From positions 992,001 through 1,056,000 of the forward strand of contig JACKLM010000002.1 of NCBI GenBank assembly GCA_024235895.1: 64,000 bases of DNA. The letters are read 5' to 3'. This stretch comes from Burkholderiaceae bacterium (GTDB lineage Bacteria; Pseudomonadota; Gammaproteobacteria; Burkholderiales; Burkholderiaceae_C). The notes under the pieces were generated by a model. That model had not been told where the DNA came from. It saw nothing but the letters and a program-made list of their open reading frames with translations, and ran no database searches. Position numbers and translations under genes: made by a program. Positions 40,683 through 49,015 of the stretch are shown one piece after another (the stretch's first letter is position 1; every line of letters starts with the position of its first letter).

Positions 40683-42371
40683 TCAGGCGTTCCAGACCAC
40701 CGGCTTGCGCTGACCGACCCAACGGTCGTAGTTCTTCGCGAACATGTCCTCGATCCGGTTGCGCTTGACCTTGAAGGTCGGCGTGATCAGGTCGTTGTCG
40801 ACCGTCCAGGCCTCGGCGGTGATGACGAGGCAGTCGAGCTGCTCGTGCGGGTCCAGCGTCGCGTTGATGTGCTTGAGGTGCTCGACCAGCGAGGCCTCGA
40901 GCTCGGCCTTGCCGCCGCCGTCCACCTGCTTGCGTGCCTCCTCGTTGAGCATCAGCAGCGCCAGCGGCTGGCCGAGGTTGGCGCCGGTCACGCAGCAGGC
41001 CTCGACCGCGACGTGCATGACCAGCTTGTCCTCGATCGGCGCCGGTGCGACGTACTTGCCCTTGCTGGTCTTGAACAAGTCCTTGACGCGGCCGGTGATC
41101 TTCAACCGCCCCTGGGCATCGGTCGAGCCCTTGTCGCCGGTCCTGAGCCAGCCGTCGTCGGTGAAGACCTCCTTGGACAGGTCGGGCTGCTTGTAGTAGC
41201 CCAGCATGTTCCACGGGGCCTTGATCTGGATCTCGCCGTTGTCCGGCGCGATGCGGCACTGCACCGGCTCGTAGGGGCGGCCGACGGTGCCGAAGTCGGC
41301 CGGGTTGGCGGTCGTGATGTGGGTCGCGCCGATGTTCTCGGTCATGCCGTAGCCCTCGGCGATGTTCAGGCCCAGCTGCGAATACCACTGCAGCAGCTCG
41401 ACCGGCATCGGCGCCGCGCCGGCGGCGGCGAAGATGCACTGGTCCAGGCCCAGCGTGTTCAGCACCTTCTTCTTCACGATGCCCGACAGGATCGGCAGCT
41501 TGAGGAACAGCGCCAGCTTCTTCTGCGGCATCTTGTGGTTGATACCCTGCTGGAACTTGACCCACAGCCGGGGCACCGAGAAGAACACCGTCGGCCGCGC
41601 GCGCTGCAGGTCGGCGGTGAAGGTGTCCAGGCTCTCGGCGAAGTAAACCCGCATGCCGGTGGCCAGCTGCCCGTGCTCGACCAGCGCGCGCTCGACGACA
41701 TGCGACAGCGGCAGGTACGACAGCATGCGCGACTCGTGATTCAGCGGGACGCGCTTCAGGCCCGCATCGACGGCGGCCATGAAGTTGCCGAAGGTGTGCA
41801 TCACGCCCTTGGGCATGCCGGTCGTGCCCGAGGTGTACATGATCGTCGACAGGTCGTCGGCCGGGCGCGTCGGCAGCTCGCCCAGCGGCTCGACGCCGCC
41901 GATCAGCGCGTCCCAGCCCGGGTAGCTCTTCTTCGCGTCGTCGGGCGACAGCGGGTGGCTGATGCAGGCAAGCCCCTCGGGCACGCCGGGCTTCATGTGC
42001 TCCCAGCCGTCGAGCTTGCCGACGAACAGCAGCTTCGCCCCGCTATGGTCGAGGATCTGGCGGATCGTCCCCGGCGCCAGCGTCGGATACAGCGGCACCG
42101 AGATCGCCCCGGCCATCCAGATCGCGAAGTCGCTCATCATCCAGTGCGCGGTGTTCTTCGAGATCAGCGCGACCCGGTCGCCCGGCTCGATGCCTTGCGC
42201 CTTCAGGTGCGCGGCCATCCGGCTCGCCTGGTCGAGCACGTCGGCCCATTTGTAGTCGGCCACCGGCCCGCCGCCCAGCGGCTGCGTGAACGCGATGCGG
42301 TCGGGTGCGGTGCGGGCCCAGTGGTACAGGCGCTGCAGCGGCAGCTGGTCGGCGGGGACGGTGGCGGACAT
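40683..42371 (-). CDS. AMP-dependent acyl-CoA synthetase (long-chain type)
   Basis: This 562-residue ANL ligase activates fatty acids to acyl-CoA. The P-loop is 'IMYTSGTTGMPKGVMHTF' near 172-189, followed by 'MLSYLPLSHVVERAL', 'LNIAEGYGMTENIGATH' near 325, 'GWLRTGDKG' near 400 and 'LKITGRVKDLFKTSKGKYVAP' near 414. 'EHxxxx' helices and the C-terminal 'LITPTFKVKRNRIEDMF' complete it. The fatty-acid chain length is not determinable. ATG 42371 is used; a longer frame exists upstream. A short palindrome lies just 5' of the start. Confidence 0.9.
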   Translation of the reverse strand: MSATVPADQLPLQRLYHWARTAPDRIAFTQPLGGGPVADYKWADVLDQASRMAAHLKAQGIEPGDRVALISKNTAHWMMSDFAIWMAGAISVPLYPTLAPGTIRQILDHSGAKLLFVGKLDGWEHMKPGVPEGLACISHPLSPDDAKKSYPGWDALIGGVEPLGELPTRPADDLSTIMYTSGTTGMPKGVMHTFGNFMAAVDAGLKRVPLNHESRMLSYLPLSHVVERALVEHGQLATGMRVYFAESLDTFTADLQRARPTVFFSVPRLWVKFQQGINHKMPQKKLALFLKLPILSGIVKKKVLNTLGLDQCIFAAAGAAPMPVELLQWYSQLGLNIAEGYGMTENIGATHITTANPADFGTVGRPYEPVQCRIAPDNGEIQIKAPWNMLGYYKQPDLSKEVFTDDGWLRTGDKGSTDAQGRLKITGRVKDLFKTSKGKYVAPAPIEDKLVMHVAVEACCVTGANLGQPLALLMLNEEARKQVDGGGKAELEASLVEHLKHINATLDPHEQLDCLVITAEAWTVDNDLITPTFKVKRNRIEDMFAKNYDRWVGQRKPVVWNA

Positions 42372-42379
42372 GGTCGTGG

Positions 42380-42400
42380 CGGGTTGGTGGATCCAACCCG
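42380..42400. promoter_or_regulatory. Inverted repeat just upstream of the acyl-CoA synthetase gene
   Basis: CGGGTTGG-tggat-CCAACCCG has perfect 8-base arms and ends 8 bases from the ATG of the gene at 40683-42371. It could be an operator or an mRNA hairpin that limits translation. A second palindrome, GCGGGATCCCGC, is at 42436-42447. Confidence 0.5.
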
Positions 42401-42559
42401 CAGCGTAGCCGACATCGATCGTCCTGCCCATCGGGGCGGGATCCCGCGGGCCGCTCCGCGTCGAGACTGGGGTCCCGCCTCTAGCCCCTGCGGTGCGCGG
42501 GCCGTCAAGGCGCGCCACCGCCGAGGTCCTTGCCGGCCTGGACGCGCCCGTGCGCGCGT

Positions 42560-43408
42560 TCAGTCGCGGCCGTGCGCCGCGGCCTCTTCGAGCTGCGAAT
42601 GCACCTGGCGCACGGACCGCAACACGAGTTCGGGGTCCAGGTCCGCCTGCGGCGCCAGCGCCGTGGCCACGGCGTCGATCGCCTCGGCGTCGTCGGGCGT
42701 CGTCATCAGCCTGTGCACGATGGCCGACAGCGCCACCAGCCCGCGGCGCGCCGGCGGCAGCGCTGGCGGCAGCAACAGCGGCTCCGCGGTCTCGGCCTGC
42801 AGCGCGACATGGTGGCGCACGCTGGCCACCGCGGCGGCCGCCAGGCCCCAGCTCTCGCACAAGGCGGCGCCCAGCGCGTCGTGGCTGACGCCGAAGCCCG
42901 CACGCTCCAGCGCCGTCAGCTCGACGTCGTTGCCGGCGGCGCGCAGCATCGCGCGGTAGTGGTCGCTTGCGTGGCGGAACAGCACCGCCTTGCCGCACTC
43001 CTCGAACAGCCCGGCGGAATGCGCGGCCCAGGCATCCAGCCCCAGCCGCGCCGCGACCCGCCCCATCAGGCGGCCGCGGCGCGCCGCGCGCCGCCAAAGC
43101 GGCTCGAGTTCCTCGGCCGGCGGGAAGGCCGCGCGCAGCCCCATCTCGAACGTGATCGCCGCCACCTCGCGCATGCCGAGGTAGGTGATCGCCTGCTGAA
43201 CCGTCTGCACCCGGCCCTTGAGCCCGTACAACGACGAGTTGACCGCCTTGAGCACCGCCGCCGCCAGCGCCATGTCGGTCTCGATCAGCGCCGCGGCGGC
43301 CTGCAGGTTCATCTCGTCCTCGGCCAGCAGCAGCGACAGCTTGACCAGCGCCCCGGGCTGGGCCGGGATGTCGATGTCGAGGCTGCGCAGTTCGGGCTGG
43401 ACGGACAT
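42560..43408 (-). CDS. HDOD-domain protein
   Basis: This 282-residue protein carries an HDOD domain, a degenerate HD phosphohydrolase relative used in signalling scaffolds. 'LSLLLAEDEMNLQAAAALIETDMALAAAVLKAVNSSLYG' near 25-63 and 'VQQAITYLGMREVAAITFEMGLR' near 72-94 are typical. No GGDEF, EAL or receiver domain is attached. It is monocistronic on the - strand, upstream of the acyl-CoA synthetase by about 190 bases, with no clear ribosome site. Its partner is unknown. Confidence 0.8.
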   Translation of the reverse strand: MSVQPELRSLDIDIPAQPGALVKLSLLLAEDEMNLQAAAALIETDMALAAAVLKAVNSSLYGLKGRVQTVQQAITYLGMREVAAITFEMGLRAAFPPAEELEPLWRRAARRGRLMGRVAARLGLDAWAAHSAGLFEECGKAVLFRHASDHYRAMLRAAGNDVELTALERAGFGVSHDALGAALCESWGLAAAAVASVRHHVALQAETAEPLLLPPALPPARRGLVALSAIVHRLMTTPDDAEAIDAVATALAPQADLDPELVLRSVRQVHSQLEEAAAHGRD

Positions 43409-43525
43409 GGCGGGCGGCAGGCAGGGCGCGAGGGGGACTCGGCCCGATCCTAGGCAGGCCGGGGCCGCGTCGATCGCCGCAGATGCGCCGCCGCGGCGGC
43501 CCAGTTCGGCCCCCACCTGAAAGGC

Positions 43526-43552
43526 GCGAGGGCGCCTCGTGGGCGCCCTCGC
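43526..43552. repeat. GC-rich hairpin between divergent HDOD and RRM genes
   Basis: GCGAGGGCGCC (43526-43536) and GGCGCCCTCGC (43542-43552) pair perfectly over 11 bp with a 5-base loop. It could terminate an unseen transcript or mark a small RNA end; there is no T-run on either side. Confidence 0.55.
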
Positions 43553-43870
43553 AGGATTTGTCGGCGCCAGATCGGGCGCGCTTTGTCGTACGTCGGTGAT
43601 GTGTACGCCGGCTGCCGGCGGCTTTCTTCGGCCCCCCGATGTCTCCTCGGCTCCCCTCGCGCCGGACGCCGGCTGCCGAGGCGGCCGGCGGCGCGAGTGC
43701 GCGCGAATGTAGCGGGGCACGCACGCCGCGCCCATCGGGGCTTCCCCGCGTCCCGGGCTACGGCCCGGGCGAAGGCGCTTGCCGGCGCACCGGGGGCCGC
43801 GCCGGCCCGTCGAGCCATCGGCTACGGGATAACCCAGGGACAACAAAACAACACCGCAGCGGCCTGCGCT

Positions 43871-43900
43871 TTGCCCAACGCGGCTCGGCGACCCGATAAT
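43871..43900 (+). promoter_or_regulatory. Likely sigma-70 promoter for the RRM gene
   Basis: TTGCCC (43871-43876), an 18-base spacer and GATAAT (43895-43900). The region between it and the GTG start is unusually AT-rich for this window (about 43945-44010). Confidence 0.55.
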
Positions 43901-44004
43901 CGTCCAGCCTGTGTCTGGATGCCGCGCCTTTCGTCTCGAAGAGGGTTCCGCAGGGTTGAAGCTCCGCCTGGTATTTCGTTATCTCTTTGCTTAAGGGCTT
44001 TCCC

Positions 44005-44481
44005 GTGGGAAACAAACTCTATGTCGGCAACCTGGCGTATTCGGTCCGGGACGACTCCCTGCAACAGGCTTTCGCGGCCTTCGGTACGGTTCAGTCGGCC
44101 AAGGTCATGATGGACCGTGACACCGGCCGCTCCAAGGGCTTCGGCTTCGTCGAGATGGGCTCGGACGCCGAGGCCAAGGCCGCAATCGACGGCATGAACG
44201 GCCAGCCCCTGGAAGGCCGCAACATCGTCGTCAACGAAGCGCGTCCGCGCGAGGAGCGCCCCGGCGGCTATGGCGGCGGCGGCGGTAGCCGCGGCGGCTA
44301 CGGCGGCGGTGGTGGTGGCGGCGGCGGCTACGGTGGTGGCGGTGGTGGTGGCGGCCGCAGCCCCTACGGCGGCGGTGGCGGTGGCGGCGGTCGCAGCCCC
44401 TATGGTCGTGGTGGCGGTAGCGGTGGCGGCAGCGGTGGTGGCGGCGGCGGTGGCCGCGGCGGCTACGGCAACGGGTACTGA
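44005..44481 (+). CDS. Glycine-rich RNA-binding protein (RRM)
   Basis: This 158-residue protein has one RRM in residues 1-80, with RNP2 'LYVGNLAYSV' (4-13) and RNP1 'KGFGFVEM' (near 44-51), then a glycine tail of GGGGG blocks interrupted by Tyr, Arg and Ser. It resembles bacterial Rbp proteins that act in cold shock or RNA localisation. The start is GTG at 44005 with TAAGGG upstream; an upstream TTG at 43987 would add residues not usual for the family. A hairpin terminator follows. Confidence 0.88.
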   Translation: MGNKLYVGNLAYSVRDDSLQQAFAAFGTVQSAKVMMDRDTGRSKGFGFVEMGSDAEAKAAIDGMNGQPLEGRNIVVNEARPREERPGGYGGGGGSRGGYGGGGGGGGGYGGGGGGGGRSPYGGGGGGGGRSPYGRGGGSGGGSGGGGGGGRGGYGNGY

Positions 44482-44493
44482 GCCCTCCAGCCA

Positions 44494-44527
44494 GGCCGGA
44501 GCAGGCGCTCAGAAGCGCTCCGGCCTC
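44494..44527. terminator. Bidirectional hairpin between convergent RRM and PII-like genes
   Basis: AGGCCGGAGC (44494-44503) and GCTCCGGCCT (44518-44527) pair perfectly over 10 bp with a 14-base loop. It begins 12 bases after the RRM stop and overlaps the last codons of the convergent PII-like gene. There is no T-run. Confidence 0.6.
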
Positions 44528-44814
44528 AGCACCGAGACCTCGCTGAAGTGCATCGCGACGCCGAAGTGCGGCGCGTAATCGGTCAGCACCTGCTCGGCGA
44601 TCGCGTCGGCGACCTCCGGGTCGGCGATGAGCCGCAACTCGATCGTCCGGTCGGCCTCCCAACGGCCTTCACGCACCTCGTCGAGGCCCGCCGCGCGGAT
44701 GTCGGTGATCGTCCAGCGCTGCGCGCCCATGCGGCGCGCCAGCGCCACCAGGCGCGACTCGATCGCGGCCTCGGCGACGATCACGAGCTGGGTCTTGCGG
44801 TGCTTGCCCCTCAT
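44509..44814 (-). CDS. PII-like protein (SbtB-type)
   Basis: This 101-residue protein has the PII ferredoxin-like fold pattern: 'KTQLVIVAEAAIESRLVALARRMGAQRWTITDIRAAG' at 7-43 and a C-terminal 'APHFGVAMHFSEVSVLRPERF'. The T-loop region is short and lacks the GlnB tyrosine motif. It follows the SbtA-like permease by 32 bases. In cyanobacteria SbtB regulates SbtA in response to adenylate nucleotides including cAMP; by synteny this is its counterpart, without the C-terminal Cys loop of some SbtB. Confidence 0.75.
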   Translation of the reverse strand: MRGKHRKTQLVIVAEAAIESRLVALARRMGAQRWTITDIRAAGLDEVREGRWEADRTIELRLIADPEVADAIAEQVLTDYAPHFGVAMHFSEVSVLRPERF

Positions 44815-44846
44815 GCCTGCTCCTCCGGCGCGTTCTCGTCGCGCGC

Positions 44847-45815
44847 TCAGCGAGCGATCGCCTGCGCCAGCGCGATATACAACGGGATCCCGATCACGAT
44901 GTTGAACGGGAAGGTCACCCCCAGCGCGGCCGTGATCGACAACGCCGCGTTCGCCTGCGGCACCGCGATCCGCATCGCGGTCGGCGCCGCGATGTAGCTG
45001 GCGCTGGCGGCCAGCGTCGCCAGCAGTGCGATCCCGCCCACGCTCAGCCCGAGCAGCCATCCGGTCGCCGCGCCCGCCAGCGCGAGCACCGGCGGCACGC
45101 CGATGCCGACGATCAGCACCACGGCCCCGAAGCGCCTGACCTCGGCCAGCCTGCCGCCGGCGACCAGCCCCAGCTCCAGCAGGAACAGCGCCAGCACCCC
45201 CTTGAACGGATCGAGGAAGACAGCGGCGATCGGCGCCACGCCGGCGTCCCCCGCCACCGCGCCGATCGCCAGCCCGCCCAGCAGCAACAGCACGCTCTTG
45301 CCGAACAGCACCTCGTGCGCGAGCGCCCCCCAGCCTTGGCCCGCCGCGCCCCCCGCATCCGCCTTGGTCGCGTCGGCGCGCCGCTGCGCGCGCCGCGCCA
45401 GCAGGATGCCGGCGACCAGCCCCGGCGCCTCCATCACCGCGACCCACAGGGCCGCGTGGCTCTCGGCCGGCAGCCCGGCGCGGGCGATCGCGGCGCTGGC
45501 CACCGCGAAGGTCACGACGCTGACCGAGCCGTAGTGAGCGCCCACCGCAGCCGCGTCGACCGCCGGCAGCTTCAGCGCGCGCAGCAGCGGATAAAGCGCC
45601 AGCGGGATCGAGAATCCCAGCACGATGCAAGCGGCCACTTCGGGTGCCAGAGCCGCCAGCGGCTGGCGGCTGAGCTCCAGACCACCCTTGAGCCCGATCG
45701 CCAGCAGCAGGTAGATCGACAGCGTCTCGTACAGCGCCTCGGGCAGCCGCAGGTCCGAGCCGACCAGGCGCGCGAAGACGCCGAGCAGGAAGAACAGGAC
45801 GACGACGTCGATCAT
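44847..45815 (-). CDS. SbtA-like sodium-dependent bicarbonate transporter family permease (DUF897)
   Basis: This 322-residue membrane protein has about ten hydrophobic segments in two inverted halves, typical of SbtA/DUF897 ('VVLFFLLGVFARLVGSDLRLPEALYETLSIYLLLAIGLKGG' at 5-45, 'HYGSVSVVTFAVA' near 105, 'LELGLVAGGRL' near 222, 'SASYIAAPTAMRIAVP' near 275). It likely imports bicarbonate or another anion with Na+. The ATG overlaps the SDR stop by 4 bases, so it is translationally linked to the LPS genes upstream. The substrate is inferred by family. Confidence 0.82.
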   Translation of the reverse strand: MIDVVVLFFLLGVFARLVGSDLRLPEALYETLSIYLLLAIGLKGGLELSRQPLAALAPEVAACIVLGFSIPLALYPLLRALKLPAVDAAAVGAHYGSVSVVTFAVASAAIARAGLPAESHAALWVAVMEAPGLVAGILLARRAQRRADATKADAGGAAGQGWGALAHEVLFGKSVLLLLGGLAIGAVAGDAGVAPIAAVFLDPFKGVLALFLLELGLVAGGRLAEVRRFGAVVLIVGIGVPPVLALAGAATGWLLGLSVGGIALLATLAASASYIAAPTAMRIAVPQANAALSITAALGVTFPFNIVIGIPLYIALAQAIAR

Positions 45816-46612
45816 CGTGCGCCCGCGCGGCTGCGCCGCGGCTTGCGCCCACGGCCAGCAAAGACGCGGTCGAAGACCGGGTTCGGCAGCAGCCGCAGCA
45901 GCTTGGCGGCCACGCCCATCGGCCAGGGGATGACGCGGTAGCTGGTGCCGGCGTCGATCGCGCGCTTGGCGCGCGCGGCGAACTCGGACGGTTGCAGCAG
46001 AAACGGCATCGGATACGGGTTGCGCGCGGTCAGCGGGGTGGCGATGTAGCCCGGCAGCAAGGTCACGACGCGAACGCCGTAGGGCCGGCACTCGCCGCGC
46101 AGGCTCTCGCAGTAGGCGACCACCGCCGACTTGCTCGCGCAGTAGGCGCCGTGGCCCGGCAGGCCCCGGATCGCCGCCACGCTCGCGATGCCGACCAGCG
46201 TGCCGCTGCCGCGCTCGCGCATCGCCGCCAGGAAGGGGTGGAAGGTCGCCGCCACGCCGAGCACGTTCGTCGCCAGCGTCTCGCGCATCACGTCCAGGTC
46301 CTCGCGCTCGACGCTGTCCATGCCGACGCTGATGCCGGCGTTGGCGATCACGGCCTGCGGCAGCCCCAACGTGTCCAGGCACGCCCGGCCCGCCGCGACC
46401 ATCGCGTCGGGGTCGCCGACATCGGCCGCGAAGACCGCCCAGCGCGCCGGGTCCAGCCCCTGCACGCGCGCCCAGTCGCGCACGCTGTCGGCACGCCGCG
46501 CGACCAGCGCCAGCCGCCAGCCTGCCGCCGCATAGTGCGCCGCCAGCGCCTGCCCGATGCCGCTGGAGGCGCCGGTGATCAGCACCAGCGGGGCGGCCGA
46601 CCGGGCGCTCAC
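45812..46612 (-). CDS. SDR-family NAD(P)-dependent oxidoreductase
   Basis: This 266-residue classical short-chain dehydrogenase has the cofactor motif 'VLITGASSGIGQALAAHYA' at 10-28, 'NAGISVG' near 88, Ser in 'GIASVAAIRG' near 141 and YxxxK in 'YCASKSAVVAYCESL' near 155. The C-terminus is basic and may be membrane-associated. The GTG start overlaps the lptC stop (4 bases), and its stop overlaps the sbtA-like start, so it is tightly packed in an operon. Substrate unknown; lipid or sugar modification is a contextual guess. Confidence 0.88.
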   Translation of the reverse strand: MSARSAAPLVLITGASSGIGQALAAHYAAAGWRLALVARRADSVRDWARVQGLDPARWAVFAADVGDPDAMVAAGRACLDTLGLPQAVIANAGISVGMDSVEREDLDVMRETLATNVLGVAATFHPFLAAMRERGSGTLVGIASVAAIRGLPGHGAYCASKSAVVAYCESLRGECRPYGVRVVTLLPGYIATPLTARNPYPMPFLLQPSEFAARAKRAIDAGTSYRVIPWPMGVAAKLLRLLPNPVFDRVFAGRGRKPRRSRAGAR

Positions 46613-47304
46613 CGGCGCACCCCCGCCAGCCGTGCGCGCACCGGGCCGTCGAATCGCAGCCGCCCGCGATCGCGCTCGTAGACCAGCCCCGCGGCGCTCA
46701 GCTGCTGCGTGCCGTGGACGACCTGCACCGGCTGGTCGGTGCGGACGATGCCCTCGTCCAGCCTCGCCTCGAGGAACTCGCTGCGGACCTCGACCGCCTG
46801 CCCGGCCTCGTCGCTGCCGTGCAGTTGGGCGCCGCCGGCCAGCGTGACGACGCGCGCATCGACGCTGGCCACGCCGCGGCGCGCACTCGCGGTCGTCAGC
46901 CTGCCGTCGTCGGTCCAGGCGCGCAGCTCGACCTGGTCGATCTCGATCCGTTCGGCCCCCCCGCCTGCCCCGTCGGCATAGTGGCGCAGCTCGAGCCCCT
47001 CGAGCTGCACCTTCAGCAGGCCGTCGGCGCCGAATCGCTGGACGACGAAGCGGCGCATCGTGTAGTCGGGCTCGTCGCGCACGGCCTGGATCGACGCCGC
47101 CGGCGCCGCACCCGGCGTGTTGCGAACCAGCCACCAGCTCGCCAGCGCCAGCGCGCCCATCAGCAGCAGCGGCAGGTACGCCGCCAGCGCTTCGCGCAGC
47201 CGCAGCGGCCACGGCATCGGCGGCGGCGGCGGCCCGGGGACGCGCGTGCTGCCCAGGCTGATCGGCACCTCGGGCAGGTCGGGCAGGTGGAGCTCGGCGG
47301 GCAT
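46609..47304 (-). CDS. lptC: LPS export system protein LptC
   Basis: This 231-residue bitopic protein anchors the periplasmic bridge between LptFG and LptA. It has one transmembrane helix ('AAYLPLLLMGALALASWWLV', about 38-57) and a periplasmic beta-jellyroll with 'PDYTMRRFVVQRFGADGLLKVQLEGLELRHYAD' near 75-107. The N-terminal ~35 residues are Pro-rich and longer than in E. coli. It follows kdsC by 29 bases. lptA and lptB, normally next, are absent: an SDR gene takes that place. Confidence 0.85.
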   Translation of the reverse strand: MPAELHLPDLPEVPISLGSTRVPGPPPPPMPWPLRLREALAAYLPLLLMGALALASWWLVRNTPGAAPAASIQAVRDEPDYTMRRFVVQRFGADGLLKVQLEGLELRHYADGAGGGAERIEIDQVELRAWTDDGRLTTASARRGVASVDARVVTLAGGAQLHGSDEAGQAVEVRSEFLEARLDEGIVRTDQPVQVVHGTQQLSAAGLVYERDRGRLRFDGPVRARLAGVRR

Positions 47305-47333
47305 GGCGTCAGCACCCGGCTCGCGGCGCCTGT

Positions 47334-47918
47334 TCAGGCGCCGTCGAGCGTGCGCCGCTGCGCCTGCAGCAGCCGCCCGTACTGGCCTGCGGCCATCAGC
47401 AGCAGGTCGCAGAATTCGCGCGCGGCGCCGTGGCCGGCCGCCGCGCACGTGACGTGGTCGACCATCGCCAGCACGTCGGCGTGCGCCTGCGGCGGCGCGC
47501 ACGAGAATACCGCGCGCTCGAGCAGCGGCAGGTCGGGCCAGTCGTCGCCGATCGCCGCCACCGCGTCCCAGCCCAGGCCCAGCGCCGCCAGCACGCCCTC
47601 GGCCGCGGCGAGCTTGTCGGCCGCACCGTAGACCGCGTGCGCCAGCCCGAGGTCGGCCACGCGCCGGCGCACCGCGGCCGAGTCGCGCCCGGTGACGACC
47701 ACCGGCTCGATGCCGCCGGCGGCCAGCAGCTTCAGCCCCTGCCCGTCCAGCGTCGAGAAGGCCTTGAAGGCCTCGCCGTGCTCGCCGACGTAGATGCGGC
47801 CGTCGGTCAACACGCCGTCGACGTCGAACAGCGCGGCCCGGATGCCTTGGGCGCCCCCCTGCGCCGCCACCAGCAGCTCGGGCGCGAAGCGCGCATCGGC
47901 GCGGCCGGCCTCGCGCAT
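47334..47918 (-). CDS. kdsC: 3-deoxy-D-manno-octulosonate 8-phosphate phosphatase
   Basis: This 194-residue HAD phosphatase releases Kdo from Kdo-8-P in LPS synthesis. The nucleophile motif is 'ALFDVDGVLTDGRIYVG' near 29-45, 'GRDSAAVRRRVADLG' near 80-94, and 'AAIGDDWPDLPLLE' near 122-135 carries the metal-binding Asp. It has no cap domain, like tetrameric KdsC. The start overlaps the kdsD stop by one base. Confidence 0.92.
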   Translation of the reverse strand: MREAGRADARFAPELLVAAQGGAQGIRAALFDVDGVLTDGRIYVGEHGEAFKAFSTLDGQGLKLLAAGGIEPVVVTGRDSAAVRRRVADLGLAHAVYGAADKLAAAEGVLAALGLGWDAVAAIGDDWPDLPLLERAVFSCAPPQAHADVLAMVDHVTCAAAGHGAAREFCDLLLMAAGQYGRLLQAQRRTLDGA

Positions 47919-48946
47919 CAGATCACCTTCGCCCGCATCAGGTCGTTGGAGTTGAGCGCGCCGACGAGCAGCCCGGCGTCGTCGACCACGAGCACGCTGG
48001 TGACGCGGTGGCGCTCCATCACGCCCGCGGCGTCGACCGCCAGCGCATCGGCGCGCACCAGCCGCGGCGCGCCGTGCATGACCTCGGCCGCGGTCAGCCG
48101 GCGCAGGTCGGCGCTGCGTTCGGCGCGCTCGATCAGCCGGCGCAGGTCGCCGTCGGTGAAGATGCCCAGCGGCCGCCCGGCGGCGTCGACGACGGCGGCA
48201 AATCCCAGGCCCTTGCCGGTCATCTCGCGCAGCAGCGCGTCGAAGGGCGCGTCGGGCCCGACGCGCGGCACGGCATCGCCCAGGCGCATCAGGTCGCGCA
48301 CGTGCATCAGCAGCTTGCGCCCCAGCGTCCCGCCGGGGTGCGAGCGCGCGAAATCCTCCTCGCGGAATCCGCGCGCGTCCAGCAGCGCGACCGCCAGCGC
48401 GTCGCCGATCGCCATCTGCGCCGTCGTGCTCGCGGTCGGCGCCAGGTTGAGCGGGCAGGCCTCCTGGTCGACCGCGCTGGACAGCACCCGATCCGCATGG
48501 CGCGCCAGCGTCGAGTCCGGCCGGCCCGTGACCGCCACCAGCGTCGTGCCCAGGCGCCGCAGCGCGGGCAGGATCGCCGCCAGCTCGTCGCTCTCGCCGC
48601 TGTTGCTGATCGCCAGCACCACGTCGCCCGGCTGCACCATGCCGAGGTCGCCGTGACCGGCCTCGGCCGGGTGCACGAAGAACGCCGGCGTGCCGGTCGA
48701 CGCCAGCGTCGCGGCGACCTTGCGCCCGACGTGCCCACTCTTGCCCATGCCCATCACGATCACGCGCCCGCGGCAGCCGAGCACCATCCGAACCGCGTCG
48801 GAGAACTCGGTGCCCAGCCGCTGTCCCAGCGCGTGCAGCGCGCGCGCCTCGATCTCGAAGGTCCGCCGCGCCAGCGCCAGCGCGCGGTCGGCGTCCAGCG
48901 CCGGTGCGCCGGCCGCGGCGTCCGGTTCGGGGCGCTCCGCTAGCAT
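47918..48946 (-). CDS. kdsD: D-arabinose-5-phosphate isomerase
   Basis: This 342-residue SIS-CBS protein (KpsF/GutQ family) converts ribulose-5-P to arabinose-5-P, the first committed step to Kdo. The SIS domain shows 'VMGMGKSGHVGRKVAATLASTGTPAFFVHP' near 62-91 and 'AISNSGESDELAAILPAL' near 109-126; two CBS domains occupy ~210-340. First in the kdsD-kdsC-lptC chain and divergent from the CPA2 antiporter gene (69-base gap). Confidence 0.93.
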   Translation of the reverse strand: MLAERPEPDAAAGAPALDADRALALARRTFEIEARALHALGQRLGTEFSDAVRMVLGCRGRVIVMGMGKSGHVGRKVAATLASTGTPAFFVHPAEAGHGDLGMVQPGDVVLAISNSGESDELAAILPALRRLGTTLVAVTGRPDSTLARHADRVLSSAVDQEACPLNLAPTASTTAQMAIGDALAVALLDARGFREEDFARSHPGGTLGRKLLMHVRDLMRLGDAVPRVGPDAPFDALLREMTGKGLGFAAVVDAAGRPLGIFTDGDLRRLIERAERSADLRRLTAAEVMHGAPRLVRADALAVDAAGVMERHRVTSVLVVDDAGLLVGALNSNDLMRAKVI

Positions 48947-49015
48947 CAGGGCATTCTAGGAGGCAGTCGGGCCTGGCCGCGCGCGCCTTCCGCTGCCCAA
49001 CCCCCACCGGCCACG

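Larger units (their letters stand above)
43409..44004. other. Long non-coding region before the RRM gene
   Basis: 596 bases with no gene. It contains a GC-rich hairpin (43526-43552) and a likely promoter (43871-43900) giving the RRM gene a leader of about 100 bases, as is common for cold-shock RNA-binding proteins. The segment 43554-43870 shows open frames on both strands but none with recognisable protein character. Confidence 0.5.

Noticed and set aside
43583..44110. 175-codon + strand frame upstream of the RRM gene
   Set aside because: It overlaps the RRM start in another frame and resembles no family; the RRM frame carries RNP1/RNP2.
44262..44476. Repetitive GGCGGT tract considered as a CRISPR or satellite array
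   Set aside because: It is the glycine-rich coding tail of the RRM protein; the units are irregular and there are no spacers.
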